Positions 36,453 to 51,900 of a stretch of 64,000 nucleotides of DNA are shown here, one piece after another. The position numbers and the translations under genes were made by a program. The notes under the pieces are model-generated. The model was not told the DNA's origin. It did no database searches and saw only the letters and a list, made by a program, of their open reading frames with translations. The stretch covers positions 21,360,182 to 21,424,181 of the forward strand of contig NC_088711.1 of assembly GCF_963576615.1 (NCBI RefSeq). The letters run 5' to 3'. Source of the DNA: Watersipora subatra. Lineage: Eukaryota > Bryozoa > Gymnolaemata > Cheilostomatida > Watersiporidae. Each line of letters opens with the position of its first letter. Position 1 is the stretch's first letter.

Positions 36453-36980
36453 CCAGTTGCAAAAAAGCAATATTTAAAGTTGGAGGTAATTCTTTTTACC
36501 ACCAATGGCCTTTTTTGATAATTGGAACCCAACTTGCTGTTTACAGATAAGGCGTCTTTTAGATGGATGATTCTACACTTCCTGATTTACAGAAGGCTAT
36601 AAAAAGAGTAATGATTGTTGTTGTCTGTAGACTACGCCAAACTCTAATGATAATTTATTTATTGCAAATTACAAGCAAATATAACATAAACATACTACAA
36701 CTTTTTTCCAAACAATCAAACTTTTATCAAAAAACAAATTTTGATACATGCTTTTAGAATCTCTGTAACAACGTGTTACCGCATATAAATGGTTAAACTA
36801 TTTATTTGGGATCCTTTGGGGTCAAGTGTCAATAATTTCGTAAGGGATAGTGAAGAGGTCATACAATAATAACAAGACCAAGTCTGTCTATAAACTCTCA
36901 TATCTTTACACAAGAGAGAGTGCCAGGGTCAAACACTTGACTTTCAAAAGGGCTATAGCCTGAGTGACATCAATCATCAT

Positions 36981-39900
36981 TTATTGAAAATCTTTATGAT
37001 GATCTCTTTCTTTTGTACCAGCCCTTGGTTTCACCAGCGGACTTTTAGGTTCCTCAGCTTCTTTCAACGACAGGGTTCTCCAAGCAGAAGAGAACACTTT
37101 GTCCTACAGATTACATTTTATTTAAGGGATTATTTTAACTCTAAAACAACATTTTGTGCAAGAAATACAATTAGATATATTTGTATATTAAATTCTGTGG
37201 GTTTTCATGATACATTAAAACTATCTATGGAACCCAATGTCATTGCCTCCTATTTCACTAGTACATGCTTAGTGATATCAGGATAAAATGGATCAATAAC
37301 TGCATCTATTTATTGTTATAATTTTATTGTATGTGTCAACCTTTAGGTTTTATGCCTTTTGACAGTTTAATTAATCAATGGTGGATTAATCGAGCGATAA
37401 AAAGTGACCAAACTACTGAAAGGCGCTAAGCACTCGACTAATGATTTTGATTTGTTAAAAATGTAATCTGTTGTTTCAATGTACAAGACTATTCAGCAAC
37501 ATTTAATACCATGGTGCTTCTATTACAAGCTATAAACAACAAAAATGTTAGTAATTTTGTTTTTGAATTCTGAATATAGTGTTGAGTTATGTAAATAATT
37601 ATATATAAAATGTTACATACATAATTACATATAGGCCTATAATGCTTAATGCCACATACATAACTATGTATATAGTACTTAATGTTACAAACATATTTAT
37701 AAAAATAATACTTAATGTTACATAGATAATTGCATGTATAATACCTAATGTTATATACATAATTGCGTATATAATACTTAATGTTACATACATAATTACG
37801 TATATAATACTTAATGTTACATAGATAATTGCATGTATAATACTTAATGTTATATACATAATTACATATATAATACTTAATGTTATATACATAATTACGT
37901 ATACAATACTTAATGTTACATAGATAATTACGTATATAATACTTAATTGATATATTCTTACAGAAATAATTCGGTTTTTCTTGTTTGCCTCATCCACAGT
38001 CTTGAGCTCAGCTGTCGTCAGTAGTGGCAGCCGGAGATGTTTTACAACTGGTCGAGCTATGTCAACTTTGCTATTGCCAGGCGTCATCTCAAAATATTAA
38101 ATAGAAATTAAGTATTAGCAGAAAAATGTATTTTAAACCATTCATATGATATTAGTGATTATTACTGATTAGTGATTATTACTGATTAGTGATTATTACT
38201 GATTAGTGATTAGAGATATTACTGATTTTAGTTACCCTGTCTGTTTTATGATTTTGGTATGCCGCAATTTGAAAAAAGAACTGAAATTCTGTTTGAAATG
38301 AAATTATATCCATTGAAGTAATAAATAATAAAGTAATAAAACAAGTTACTCAAACCAATAAATTTCACTGCTTTAATTCACATGAATATAAACCAACCAA
38401 ATAAACAACAAATCACAGGTGAGCACAAACTTCCAAAATGATATGATACAAGCTGAACCACCATCATTTAGCTTAATTAATAAAATTGAAACAAAAAGGA
38501 TTATCTCAAGTATTTTTCTTTATTATAATAGGCCATTTTAAATGCTAGCTACTGCTCTCTCTATTCATATGCCTTAATAATTGACGAATAACAAATAATT
38601 TATGTATATTTAATTCATTGAAATGAGTGGCCCACATTGGGCGAATTACAATTTTTATTGTAATTCCTTCTATCTGAAATGAGCTTTTTATAAGATTAGC
38701 GGAATTATCCGTGTTGCACGGGTGTTAAAAATCAGCTTATAAACAGTGACAGGTAATGTAGTTGCCCCTACCACTTGCTATCAATTTGAGTACGGTACTA
38801 TCCGTATTGTTAAACTTACTAATAAGAGCCGTCAGAGCAAGCATAAAATGATGTTACACCATACGCGGAATGATGCGCGTATTTTCACCCACATAGCCAC
38901 ATATCGCCCAGCGAATCCATCAATCTCGTGTTGCTTAATTGGTAAGATATTTGCTTGGTGAATAGGAGGTTCCGAGATCAAATCTTCTGCGATACGGATT
39001 CTGTATTCCAATATTTAAATAGCTATAGCTGGTCAAACTGAAGTACACACACACAAACTTTAAGAATTACTTATATATATATATATTGAGGGTATCAGGG
39101 TGGCCTAGTGGTAGTGTCTTTGACTATCAACCATGGAGTTGGTGGTTCGAGTCCTGCTTAATGCCGATCTGGCAAAAAGCTCTCACTGAGCTTTCAATAA
39201 TAAATTACTGGGTCTTTCAGATCTATACCATAACTTGGGAGGCCCGTGTACCACACTGGCACATTAAAGATCCACGTCTGTCCTTTGCACATTGGGCAAG
39301 TGAAATGGCTACCTGGCTCTATCAGACTGAACGTGTTACAAAAATGCATCTCTTCAGATTAATCTAACAGTTCCAGATGAAGCCCTTAATAAGTATTAGG
39401 ACCATCCAAGGTAGCATATAAAAAACTAGTTTAGAGTTTCCCTATTAGAGAACATGAGATCACTACCAAGCATTGTCACTACATGACAGATGCATACCAT
39501 TACTGTACTGTATATTATATATTCCTTTGAGAGGAAAAACAGAAAAACAGATTCGCCGTTAATAAAAGGTGACTTTTGAATCAATGCTGAATTGACAGAA
39601 TGATAGCGTGCAGTACGAATGTCAAAGCCTTATTTTTATTTGTTTTACAATAGCAGTTGTTTTAAATGCGCCAACTATCATACAATAACCAAATTGTGTC
39701 CATATAATTAATGAAATGACTAAAATGTTTTCAATTTCTATCCAATGACACTAAGCTTTTACGCTGACATCTTCCAAAGCCTTAGAATAATTGAACAAAT
39801 CAGAAGAAAAATTGCTTTATGTGAGGCTCGGACCCATCCCATTCGGCTTATAAGAACAGCGCTCTCAGCAGCCAGAGTTTATGTACACTAACAAAGTCTA

Positions 39901-42900
39901 AATAATATGTCACAAGCTGAATAATAGCTACATAGACATAGACAGTGTTGCAGAAAGCATTCTAGTTGAACATATCGATTGGGTAAACAAAGTTTATCTA
40001 AGCTCGCCTGTATCGTTATGAAAAATGAAGTATAAAAACATCTGCTTGTTAAGATGATAAATTATTTGATTTCTACCACACAAGCAAAACATTTTAATTG
40101 TAAATTTGCCTGCCTATTTTAAACTGCATGAGTTAATACTTGCATGTCAAACGCAATAAAACATATAAAAAAGTCTGAATTACTGTGCTAATTGCATAGA
40201 TATAAGCATGAGTTGTGTTCTTCCTTTTGTTTTACTGTAGGCACTCCTATACCTTATGAGAACTTTTACGTGATAGGGATTTTACGTTATATGCACCATA
40301 AAATACATGTAAATTACCTAATCCAATTCAAGATTTTTCCAAACTCACTCCTCTGACCATTCACATAGAAAAACATTAAATTTAATATTTTAATTTGATG
40401 ACAGGACAGTAACTGTAGTGTTAATGGTTTGAATTGACAACTTATCTCCATCTTTTATCACTCAACCTTATTTGGAGCTCATGATTATGGTAATTTTACT
40501 TTAAGGTAAGGGGAACGCATGCCTTCAATTAAAATCAATTTTTCTTGTTTTATCTTGATAGCAAGGTCTATGCTGCAAAGAGAATAGTTTATGTCTAAAA
40601 TAAAACAAATATATATATTTACTATAGTAAGAGGAGTGTCTGTTTGTCCATTCATTTTTCCGAAGCCTCAGTGTGACGAGAGAGTAAGGGATATTTTTAA
40701 GGCTAACTAGAATACTCTCATTATTCCGATCAAATTTGAGAACTTTCACTGACTTGATGCTTTATGTTACCAGGAATTTCTTATATAATACGAAGCAAAA
40801 ACTTTACATAAATTCTTCACGTTAAGTAGATTTTACGTGAAAGGAGGTTTACATATTACATGTGTGATGCGGGAGACCGGATGTCCGGTTTACGACAGCT
40901 GGGAGAGGATTACGGCATCTTGAATGCGAGTGACCGGAAGGAAGGGAAGCAATAACCAGGAACTAAGAGCCAAGTATGTTAGATGGTGTCAGAAGTGAGA
41001 TACGCACCCACGCCTATTGTAGAAGCGTCTATTGTAATTGTGAATTAATGGGAGACATACTTTGTGTTTCTGCGCTACCCACTCTTCAACTTTTCCAATG
41101 ATGTCTAGTTCATCAATATTTAAGGCATCGCTTTCCAATATTTCACACATGGCCTCCACTGTCAGATTGTGGAAGCCATGATCCTTGAAAACTTCCTGCA
41201 GGAAATAATCAGCATATAATCAACACAAGGAATTCGATAGGCAGGAAGGAGATGCAGTCTGCCTTGACCTGCCCTTGTCACCAATCCTTTATCTATTAAG
41301 GGTGCTGCTAGTAATCATAGAAGCTAGTAATACCTTAACTTTACTGCAAGGAGTATTCGTAATGTGAACAACCAAAAAGTACATTGAATGTGGGCTTGGG
41401 TGTCACCTGAAAACATAAGGCTCAAGCTGATTTGTTCCCAGTCTAACAGACAACAAACAGTATATTAAAAGGCAGAAAGAAGTAGCGCCATGTATTAAAG
41501 AATGGACTGTCCACATGCAGATAGTCAAGTTTGTTAAACTTATTGGTGTGAAAATGGTTGGATATGATATAGCAGATGTTGTGGTACTTTAGTGTAACTA
41601 AACAACCACAGTGTAGCAACTTAGAAGATCATATATCTCTTTGGAGTAGAGTGCTAGCATCCAAATCATCCATTGCTAGGATAGCTTTTTTTCAGTTGAC
41701 AAGAAGTTGACAGCTTTTTTGTTGACAAAAGCTACAGTTGCCTACTGTAGCTTTTGCCATCAAAAGTGGGATAGCAACTACCTTGGATGACAAACCAACA
41801 CCCGTCAACTAGAGCACCATGGCAATGCACCTCCCACTCTAGTTTAAGTTTTGCCCTACTTTCCTTAGCATGCATAAACACAATACGACCAACCACGAGA
41901 CAAAGGAACAGTTCTATGGTTCTACGATTATCTGAAAGATACTATCAAATGAGCATCAGCTAATGATAAATATATTCTGATTAGTGATTTGGATGCTAGA
42001 CTCGACAGCTGAAAAGTGCAAATATGTACTTGCAAGCATGGAAAAAAAAGCGTCGAGCTAACAGAACATCGCTCCCTCCTGGCTTTCTCTTCCAAGTACA
42101 ACCTTATGATAGCCGATGCCCTTTTCAAGCGCAAGGAGATGCACAAAGGTATATATTGATGCATCCAGAATCTAAACAATGATGCTTGTTGAATTCTGTC
42201 ATTGCTAGACATAGAGGTGTAGAGGAGATGGATATAAGAGGGATGAGAGGAGCATACTGTGAAAAATGCCATATGTTGTTAAAATCTTAGCTGATGACCA
42301 ACTTAAAGACTAGCACAAAACAGAACCGGTATGAGACTACCATGAACTTTGAACACAGATGTCCTGACCAATCAGATAAAGATAACAAAAATGTCCTGAC
42401 GAACCAGATGACGAAGTTTGATGAATCAGATGATAAAGTCTGATGAATCAGACCTAACGAAGTAAACTTGAAAAGTTAAATTTAGTAATCATTCTTTTTA
42501 CGGACTTTTATTTCACTGACTCTGTATTGGCATCATTATTTTTTAATATTAACACAAAATAATGTTGTAATTGCAAACTTAATACAAAAAAAATTAGCTT
42601 TGCTATTATCTTTACTTTTATTAAATTACGTAGAAAGAGAGAAAGTGTAATATCTACTTTTCGCTGTGTTATCTCATTCATAATAATAACAGCATAACAA
42701 ACGAAAAGATAATTACAAGAGGTATAACATTTTTCTTGATAGAGAAACATAACTTAAATATAAGCTAACACAAGCTCTAAGATAAACTCACGACTGTGTT
42801 GACCTCTATATATTTTAGCGCAGTTTCTTTGAGGTCTCCTTGTGCCAGGCTAACAGCAGCTTGCATGATGTCAGAGGCTGTAGCAACACCCAAGTGGTCT

Positions 42901-45900
42901 GCGAGGTACTTGTTGCACAACTGAAAATGTACATTAACTCTATTGGAGGTTTTCCCACGACCAAACAAGAACGAAGCGATTGATTGGGAGATTTATGATA
43001 AATGCACATGTGCACACAACTCCCGAAAAATTATCCGTTAACGGCCGTCACCAAACCCTTGGAACGAAATCCTATCAACCAATTTAACTATTTTTCAGTA
43101 AAGTCGTTTAAGTATAATAATGATACAAAACGCATATAAACCTATTTAAATATGTTACCAAGCCTTTGAAAGGTTACTGCAAATTCTTAAAACTAACCCA
43201 TCTGATCGGATTATACACAAATAGGCAGATTAAGTTGGACGAAAATCGCCACAAAACGCTTGAAAAGCTTGGTTTAATAAAAGTTAGACCAAAAATTGAA
43301 ACGCCGAGCGACAGAGAATAGAACGATGAAGTCTTGCGCATTTCAAGAAAAAATAACGTGCACTTTTCACCAGCCTATAGCATTGTCGAATTGCCGAAAG
43401 TATCGGCAATTAACATAGGAGTACAGAAATCGTTTCATTTTTGCCGATTTCAATTTTTTCATTTTCATTTGCCGAAACATTTGAGTAGTTTCGTATTCTA
43501 ACTGATGTCCAACGCAAAGGAAATGACGATGATGTTTTTAACGGTTCTTATGAGATTATTACAATAATTAATTATAAGTTTGGATGAATACAGAACAATG
43601 ACTACGTAGTACAGATTTTCTAAAAATCTAACGCAGTTTAAGTAAAGGGAATGACGATGATATTTTTTCTAACGGTTCTAATGAGATTATTACAATAATC
43701 AATTGTAAGTTTGGATGACTACAGAACAATGATTACGTAGTACAAATTTTCTAAAAATCTATTTAAATATCACAACTTCATAATATTGTTAGCTATGACG
43801 TTTTGAAATGTAAACAAAAATGTGCATTGGTGAAAATGCTATATTAATAATATTGGTTATTCTAATAATATCAGTGCATTTTACTTCTAATATTGGCCAA
43901 TATTGCATTTCTCTTTTTGCAGGAGGAGAGATATAAACATATAATATTTTCCTTTCATTATTGCTATTTGTTGTATATAATAACACCCACACCCAGTACA
44001 TTACAGCTACCATTGCAGTTATCCTATTTGACTGCTAATATTGCATTTCTCAACCATCAGTACCCTTTCTTTTTTCCAATATCACTTTGGTCGTGGGCTG
44101 TATGACAGTGGAATTTCTAGTTATATAATTTAATTTTTCTTTACAAGTTTGGGATGCCTGTTTATGTGTACATTTACTCACATTTTACATTTATCTCCTC
44201 GTACACCCGTATGCTGTACAGGTATATTTTCTAGGTATAGTCATTAAAATCTAACAATGAAAAACCCGCACCTAACCCACGAGGCTGTTCTTATCATTCT
44301 TAGCAATTTTATCTACGGTATCTTTATCCCTAAATGGGGATGTACTTTCTATTATGAATTAATATAACTTTTCGCAATTGTTTTGATTTTGAAAATTTTT
44401 CAAAAACTATTTTAAAATTGATTACCTAATTTTTTAATTGGTAAATATCAAATACAGCGTTTCAATTTCAAATGTCTTATTACAAGCTTCAATTTTTGGT
44501 TCTTTCTAAAAAAAAACTATCGCTAAAAACTACAAAATTTAAAACTTTCATACATGGACTGTTGCATTATTTTAAGTAGGAATTGCATTTACATTTTCTT
44601 TTCGTTCAGTCAGACCAAGTATCAGACAAAAACAGTCCGATATCTCATTTTTCCATTTGTATCGAAAAGTACCAGTATTGTCGCATTCAAAGCTTTGATG
44701 GATAGCTTCTGCTGGAATAGTAACCTTTTTTATACACACACTTCTATGCAGTCATTGCTATTATTAGCTCAACATATTAAGGATTTTTATTTTGTTTTAT
44801 GAGTTCGTAATAATTGTATCAGTATTAATTTTGTTTTTTCATAGTAGTAATTGTAACAAAACAGACCATCTACTATTACTTGCTAATTATTTCACATTTA
44901 AACACCTTTACAGTTGTTTGAATTTTCTCTTAATTTATTTAAACTGTACAAAACACTTTTTTCTTAATGTACAGTTTAAAAGTTATAATGGTCAATGTTC
45001 TATATATTAAATTAAAATTAATTTGTTGTCCAAACATTTTTATTATACGTGCAACGCTGGGCATTCAGCTGTATATAGATATATAAATATATATATACAT
45101 ATGTATACAGTTACATATTCGGATATATACGTGTATATATATAAACTAAATAAATACCCAGTGTTGCCCAAGTAATAAAAAAGTCTTTGCACAGGAAATT
45201 AATTTTTATTCAACATATAACAACAGTTACCATTTTAACTTTCAAACTTCATATTATGAGAAAAGTGTCTCTTTCAGGTGTTGTGAGACGAATTTCGGCG
45301 AATAGCATATCAACATTTTTGTAATTTCGTCATAATCAGTACACCAACTGCCAAATTTTAATTGCGGAAGAAATTTTTGGTTGATATCGTATGATGGAAG
45401 ACAAACTCGCCCTAACACAAAAAAGCATCTCATTTTATAGACTAAGGCGAAGAAATTTTATAACAGGGTCATCATAACCTCTGGGAGCACCGTATTAATT
45501 ATTAATTTAGTGTATGCAACCCCGAAAAGGGTATACAGTATATGGAAAGAGCATCAGGAATAGAAAGAAGGGTGTAGCCTTGTGGTTAAGTGTGCTTGTT
45601 TACACGTATGTGGTTGTTATCTACGTGAGTTCAACCCCGTTCACACGTGATTCACAATTTTTTTTATAGATTTTAATCACTATAACTGAACAGACACCGA
45701 ACAACAGACAAAAATCTTTTTATAAAAAAAAGATTTATATATATATACTTTATATATATACTTTATATATATATTTTATATATATCCTTTATATATACTT
45801 TATATATATACCTTATATATATACTTTATATATATAAAATATGCATTCACAATCAGACAACGGGCAAATGGGCAATGCTATGAATCCTCACCTAAAAAGA

Positions 45901-48900
45901 TTAATAGATAAAATTGATAACAAGAAATCTTAAGATGGACAGGCCTCCCATCTATGAACGATACTCTGATAAAAAGCTTCGAGCGGTTGGGACACGTGGA
46001 CAGGATGGATTCTCGAGACAGGTAATATATTCACAATTCTCTGATAGCAAATGAAACCAAAATAGAACCTAGTTTGGGCCAAACAGGTTAAAGTAAATGC
46101 AAGTAGATACAGGTAAATACAGGTGAATACAGGTAGATACAGGTGAACAACAAAAAATGGCCATAAACAGAGGTGTATGAAAGTCAGTACAAACCCAGAA
46201 GCCATTAGACAGTCATAGTTGAAATAACCGACTGTATGAGGTAGATGCATAAAACTAGATTTACAGTTATCTACTTACATAGCTCAGCTCTTCCAACCCA
46301 TACTCAAGTGCAAGATGCAGAACTTGTATTCCTTGCTGAAAAGTATTAGACATCAATCATTCAACATCAGTCTTGCTATTTTTCAGCGCGTAAAGTGACA
46401 TAAAAGTAGCTGTGCATCACTAATATTATCATGAACATGAGCGTTTGGCATAAAAATGATATTTTGTTTACATTAGAATATAAATATAATACAGTAAAAC
46501 ATTCATTTATGAATTTTTCTAAAATGCAATGTAAAATTTATGCAGATCTTTGATTCTGCCAAACCACAAAAATCTCATTTTATTGATTATTACATTATTA
46601 TTACTTTACCTTTTTACATTTATGTGATTACAATTTTTTTTTACTTTTATTGTTAATTTTTTACAGTTACGAATGATTTAATGTATTCGTGTCATTGTTG
46701 TGTGTAGTTAATAATCTGAAGTGGTTTTATGTTAGAGGGTTATCACAGGTATTTGAGCTGCAGAATTAGTTGGTTCATATGATATGTTGAAATTGTTTAT
46801 AACGTTTAGATACAAAACGCTGTAACATAACTTGTGTTTACAGTTTAGAACTGGATATTAATCAACAATTACATTACATATACCTCTGGATTTGAAATGG
46901 AGACACGATTGGTGTATATAAACTCCAGAACTGAAAGGAGTATTTCAGGATCAGTCTCTGGGAGGACCACAGATGCTATGCCATCAGTTGTAGTTGCATT
47001 CAAAAACAGGGTCTTCAAAATCTGACACCTTTTAGATATCAACACTTTGTGACCGTATATCGTTTTCCGATTCTTTCCAACAAGAAAATGCACATCACTA
47101 CAATTAATGTTTTAGCATGATGCAACAGTATAAATCAGTTGTTGAATTTTAACGCAAAAGTATTAGAGCCTATGTGTTAAGCAGTACTTTCAAATCTTAA
47201 TGTGAATATATATATAATGTATGCATATATGTATCTATATTTATATATAGATAAACAAATATAGATAAGTTGAACACAGATGTCCCGACGAATCAGATAA
47301 AGAGAGATGAATAGAAAGAGTTGATGGACATTACTCTGGGGAATGAAACGCTGAGTAATATGGTTTGGAGTAGTAATGCAAATCACTGAAAAAAATATGT
47401 TATAGGACTGAGCTCATAAATTAATTTACTTGAGTCTCAATGCGTTATTTCCTATATAAAATTACTAAGAACAAATTAATCCATTATCTTACTATAAAAA
47501 CAGCACCTAAACAAAATATTGTGATAGAACAATGGGTTTTTAATTGTTGCGATTCAGTACCTATGCTAACAAAGTAATAACTACCTACTTAGTTGTTATG
47601 ATCATCAATAAAATGTAAGATCACTATGTACACTACTGTATGGAGTTTTAACAGTTTTTACCTTTGTTGTGAGTAACGGTGGTCTGCATATAGAGACATT
47701 ATTTATACATATATATATTCTATATATATATACGTTCTATATATATATACGTTCTATATATATTATATATAGAACTTATATAAATTCCTCTAATTGAACG
47801 CCACCTCCATTTGAACGCCACTTCTATTTCAGCGCCACCTCTATTCGACTGACGCTATGAGAAGGATTGAAAAATAGAGCACCACCCTCTATTTAAACGC
47901 CACCTCCATTTGACTGCCACTCTGACAATCTTTGATCTTGATGAACCCATAATATCAAGTGATCTGTAGAAAAGTGTCCACAAAGTCGTATTAATAATGA
48001 ATTGTTTACATCAATAACAATCAATTCTCTCGTATTCCTACTACAAAGCTTTTCGCTTTTTTCTCGTTAAAACTTTGAAAGCATCACCATAGAAACAATT
48101 AATAACTGTCTCAGGCTAATAGCAGTTTTTTGCTTAACCCTTTGGCTGGCTAAAAGCAACGCAAAACAACCGCAAATCGCATAATATATTTTTGAAAATT
48201 CAATTAAATCAGTATTCTATGAACATACATTGCCCAAACTGAAATTTATTTCTGTTAATATAAACTTTTTGTACATAAACATACATTTACATGTGTACTA
48301 CTACAAAAGAGCTACGACTATGTACAGTTGTCTATGTAGGAAGTGTTTGGAAGCATTCCTTTCGGCAAAGTCCAATGCAACAGCGTAGCCAACGCCAGCA
48401 GCATCGTCATTGTCCGAGCTACCACAATGATCACTTTTCTCAGTATAATTATTCAAAGTTTTCAGAGTTTACATCACTACCATCATCTGAATTATTATCA
48501 TACTGATGAGACAAAAGATTACTAACGATCGCAGGATCCAATAAATTACTAATTTTTCGTTTTGAAAGTCGAGCCGTATGTTGACTGGTTTTTCCAACTT
48601 CCCTTTTTTCAAAGGAGTCGCGATTTCTTTAGCTTTTAGCACAAAGCAACACCTCTCAGATGATTGTTTTATATTGTAATTCATCGACTAACATCTTGTC
48701 AATAATTTTTAAGTCTTACTAGCGTTTATATCTTTTATTTATTGTTACTAGGCGACAGCTTTATAAACGTCTACCGAAAGCGACAAAAAATTTGTTTCCT
48801 TACGACACTGATAAACGACATTTTGGTCATTTCCCCAGCCAAAGAGTTAACGTGGTCTTGATACTTCAGGATATATGTATATAAAAAACGGTTTACATTT

Positions 48901-51900
48901 ATGATGGTAAGGTTTTAGGCCCAAGGTTACATTTAGTGAGCAAAACGTTTACGTGTTGCATTCGTGCTAAATGCAACGCTTGAAAGATTTACCAAGCAAA
49001 AAAGTTGTTCAGATGCTAATATCGACTACCAAGTAGGTAGTTCAGCAGTGCAGGAAAAAATTTGAGGTCAAAAGACGTTGTAGAAGGTACTGAACAACCA
49101 GCAGATGTTCATTTGATCGAAAGCAACAATCAGAACGCAGCTTTCCAAGCAAACGATGCAAATATTTTTGTTTTAAAAACGTTAATTTATGTTTCTGCAT
49201 GTAATATAAGTATGGTTCATTCATGTCACTTGTTCATGAATATATCTTTGTAGCATTGGATAAATTATCATTATATAACTTATAAATTTGCAGATTTATA
49301 GCATATTATTTGATAGCATCATTGCGGTAGTCTGATCTTACAATTGATCGACGCTCGTAACTCCTCTTCTATTGCACATAAAAAGCTAGTTTTGGCTGCA
49401 AACTGCAGCCAACATAACAATGAGTGCAAAGAGCTTTTATGCTACATTGGTAAACGTAGATATAAAATAAAAAGATGTCTTCAAATTTATAATGAAATAA
49501 AAATTGAAAGCTCCAACAAGTTGCAAAGCAGTACACAGGCTATAATATCATCAGGTTAATTGCAAACAACAGATATCAACTGGTAGAGATATTTCTCAGT
49601 TTTTCGATGCATATTTATTAAGAGATCTTTGAAGTTGGAGGCAAGTTAGCAGATTTATTGCATCCAAAAGGTTTAATATCGCTCCATCGAAAAAAAGGGC
49701 AAAATATAGGCGACATTCACTTCGTCCGTAAAAGGGCTAAATTTATTTTCTCATAATTCTAACGAGCCATTTGAAAAATAAAACACCAGCATTTATTTGA
49801 ACGCCACCTCTAATTGACTGCTACTATAGATGAATGGTTGAAAAATAGAGCACCATGGCGTTCAATTAAAGGTTTTACAGTATATATACATAAAACTACA
49901 CATAACTACTAGGTGAATGCCCGGCGATGCCCAGGTAGTAAAAGTCTTTGCACAGAAAATTTATTTTTATTTAACATATAACAGCAGTTAACATTCTAAT
50001 TTTCAAACTTCGTATCATGAGCAAAGTGTTTTGTGCAGTTTAACTAAATTAAGAGAAAAAATAAAAACAACTGTAAAGGTTTTGAAACTTTGTCGAACAA
50101 CTGTAACGTTCAAACTTCATATCATGAGGAAAATCTTTTGCGCAGGACAACTAAATTAAAAAATAAAACAATTATGAAAGGGTTTAGATGTAAACGTAAA
50201 ATAATTAACAAGTAACAGTTCAATTAAGTCTGTTTTGCTACGATTACAATAAGAGATGATTTGGTAATGAAAAAAATGAGAAAACAATAAAAATCCTGAA
50301 TATGTTGAAATATTAATAACAACTCGTTGCATAGAAATGTTACTGTTCCAGCAGAAGCTATCCAGCAAACATTTGAATACGACGATACTGGTACCTTTCG
50401 ATACTGGTACAAATGTAAAAATGAGATATCAAGCTGTCTTTGTCTGACCGAACGGCGAGAGAATGCAGAGGCTATTCCTACTCGAAATAATATAATTGTA
50501 TGTAAGAGCGTAAGAGCTTGTGTAGTCTCGTGAATAGAGAATTGGATTGAAAACCTGGGGTTGCAATCTTTGTGAGTTCAAGTCCAGCAGAATGTGAAAT
50601 TTGAAAAAAAAACTTTGTGAAAAACCAACAGACATCCAAACAGACGATGACAAACAGACGACAAACTTTGATAAATGTATATAACTATATACTACTTAAG
50701 GCTGACAAGAAGATAAACAAGGGAGTTGTGTATAGAGTTGTTTGCTAGGTGCTGCATTATCTAGCTATTATTTTCCAGCTTAGCCCCTTATCAAGCTTCA
50801 TCCTTGTGAGTGTGACCTACAAATTAGTCTCTTATCAGGCCTTGTAAACATGATCCAATGAAGCCTTTCCTGGAAAGTGAAAAGCTTATATGTCTAGAGG
50901 AGTCTATTTCATACAGCTGCCTTTCGTCCGCAACTGTGAAAGCTCCTTAAGGCTAGTTCACACTATATCGCCGTATCTCAGAGTTGATGCCACAATACTT
51001 CGGCGATCGTCGATGATAACAATGTTTACACTATCACAAACCCATCCGTGTTTGCATCAGCAAATACTGCGTGACGTAATGTTCTCATTTTTCTTTTTAA
51101 ATTTTTGCGAAGAAACCTCTTCGTTTTCAAATACTGTTGAATCAAATACTAGTCCCACAGCAACTATCATAAACAAAAATAAATGAATCACGCTATCGGC
51201 GACCGCGAAAGGCTGTCGTCGGTGCTCAGCAAAAAATCAGGAACGTTTGACAGCTGCAGACTTTTCCGATGTGTCGACGCTGTTTCGTCGATGCCATCGG
51301 TTTACGGTTCACATAATCGACGATGAGCGCCGAAAGAAAAACTCTGACATACAACGATATAGCGGGAACCAGCCTTTAGTTAGAAAAAACTTTGTTGAAG
51401 GCCATTGTGATGGCAATAAAAAACAATATTGGCAGAATGAGTCACAAAATGTGTAGGCTTGAAGGCTTGTAGGCTTTTATCTTAGTGCATACAAGAGGTT
51501 TGAACCTGCTAAAGATAGCAAACAGCTTTACCTCTATAAACTGAGCATGTATTGAACCGACATTCCATTACTGTGGTATTGTGATACATGAGGGTTTTTG
51601 TTGTGCTTGTAAGTTATTTTTTTCATGACCTTGCGCTATGCCGTTGTGCTATATCCAGAGTTCAGAGCTCCTTCGATTTTAGGCTGATGCTAGAAATGAT
51701 TTGTTTGTAACTGTTTCTATTCACCAAGTTTATAGCAAAGGTCGTAGATTGCATGATGGCTTAAACATTTTCCGAGATAACTCGTTGCGAGTGTTAACTC
51801 GCTAGAAATTCTCTGGAAAGTAAAGTTAATGTTGTTACTCTCTCTCACAATGCAATATTCAACCTGGAATCCTTACTCTGACCTCTGGGCCTACAGCTTG

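Noticed and set aside
35851-36550. 231-codon (MSESSGKGTSMTGD)n protein and its 203-codon antisense partner
   Set aside because: 42-base minisatellite with openness on both strands and no flanking domain; a short non-repeat tail is not recognisable.
37599-38087. A 162-aa minus-strand protein
   Set aside because: Only the first 42 codons are a BTBD19-B exon; the rest is minisatellite beyond the splice donor.
39088-39160. Functional tRNA genes at the A/B-box sites (also near 4610, 10110, 28510, 45600 and 50550)
   Set aside because: Boxes are present but acceptor stems and full cloverleaf pairing are not; they belong to SINE or Helitron-like repeats.
41928-42272. 114-codon minus-strand frame
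   Set aside because: No domain, no splice logic, within a BTBD19-B intron.
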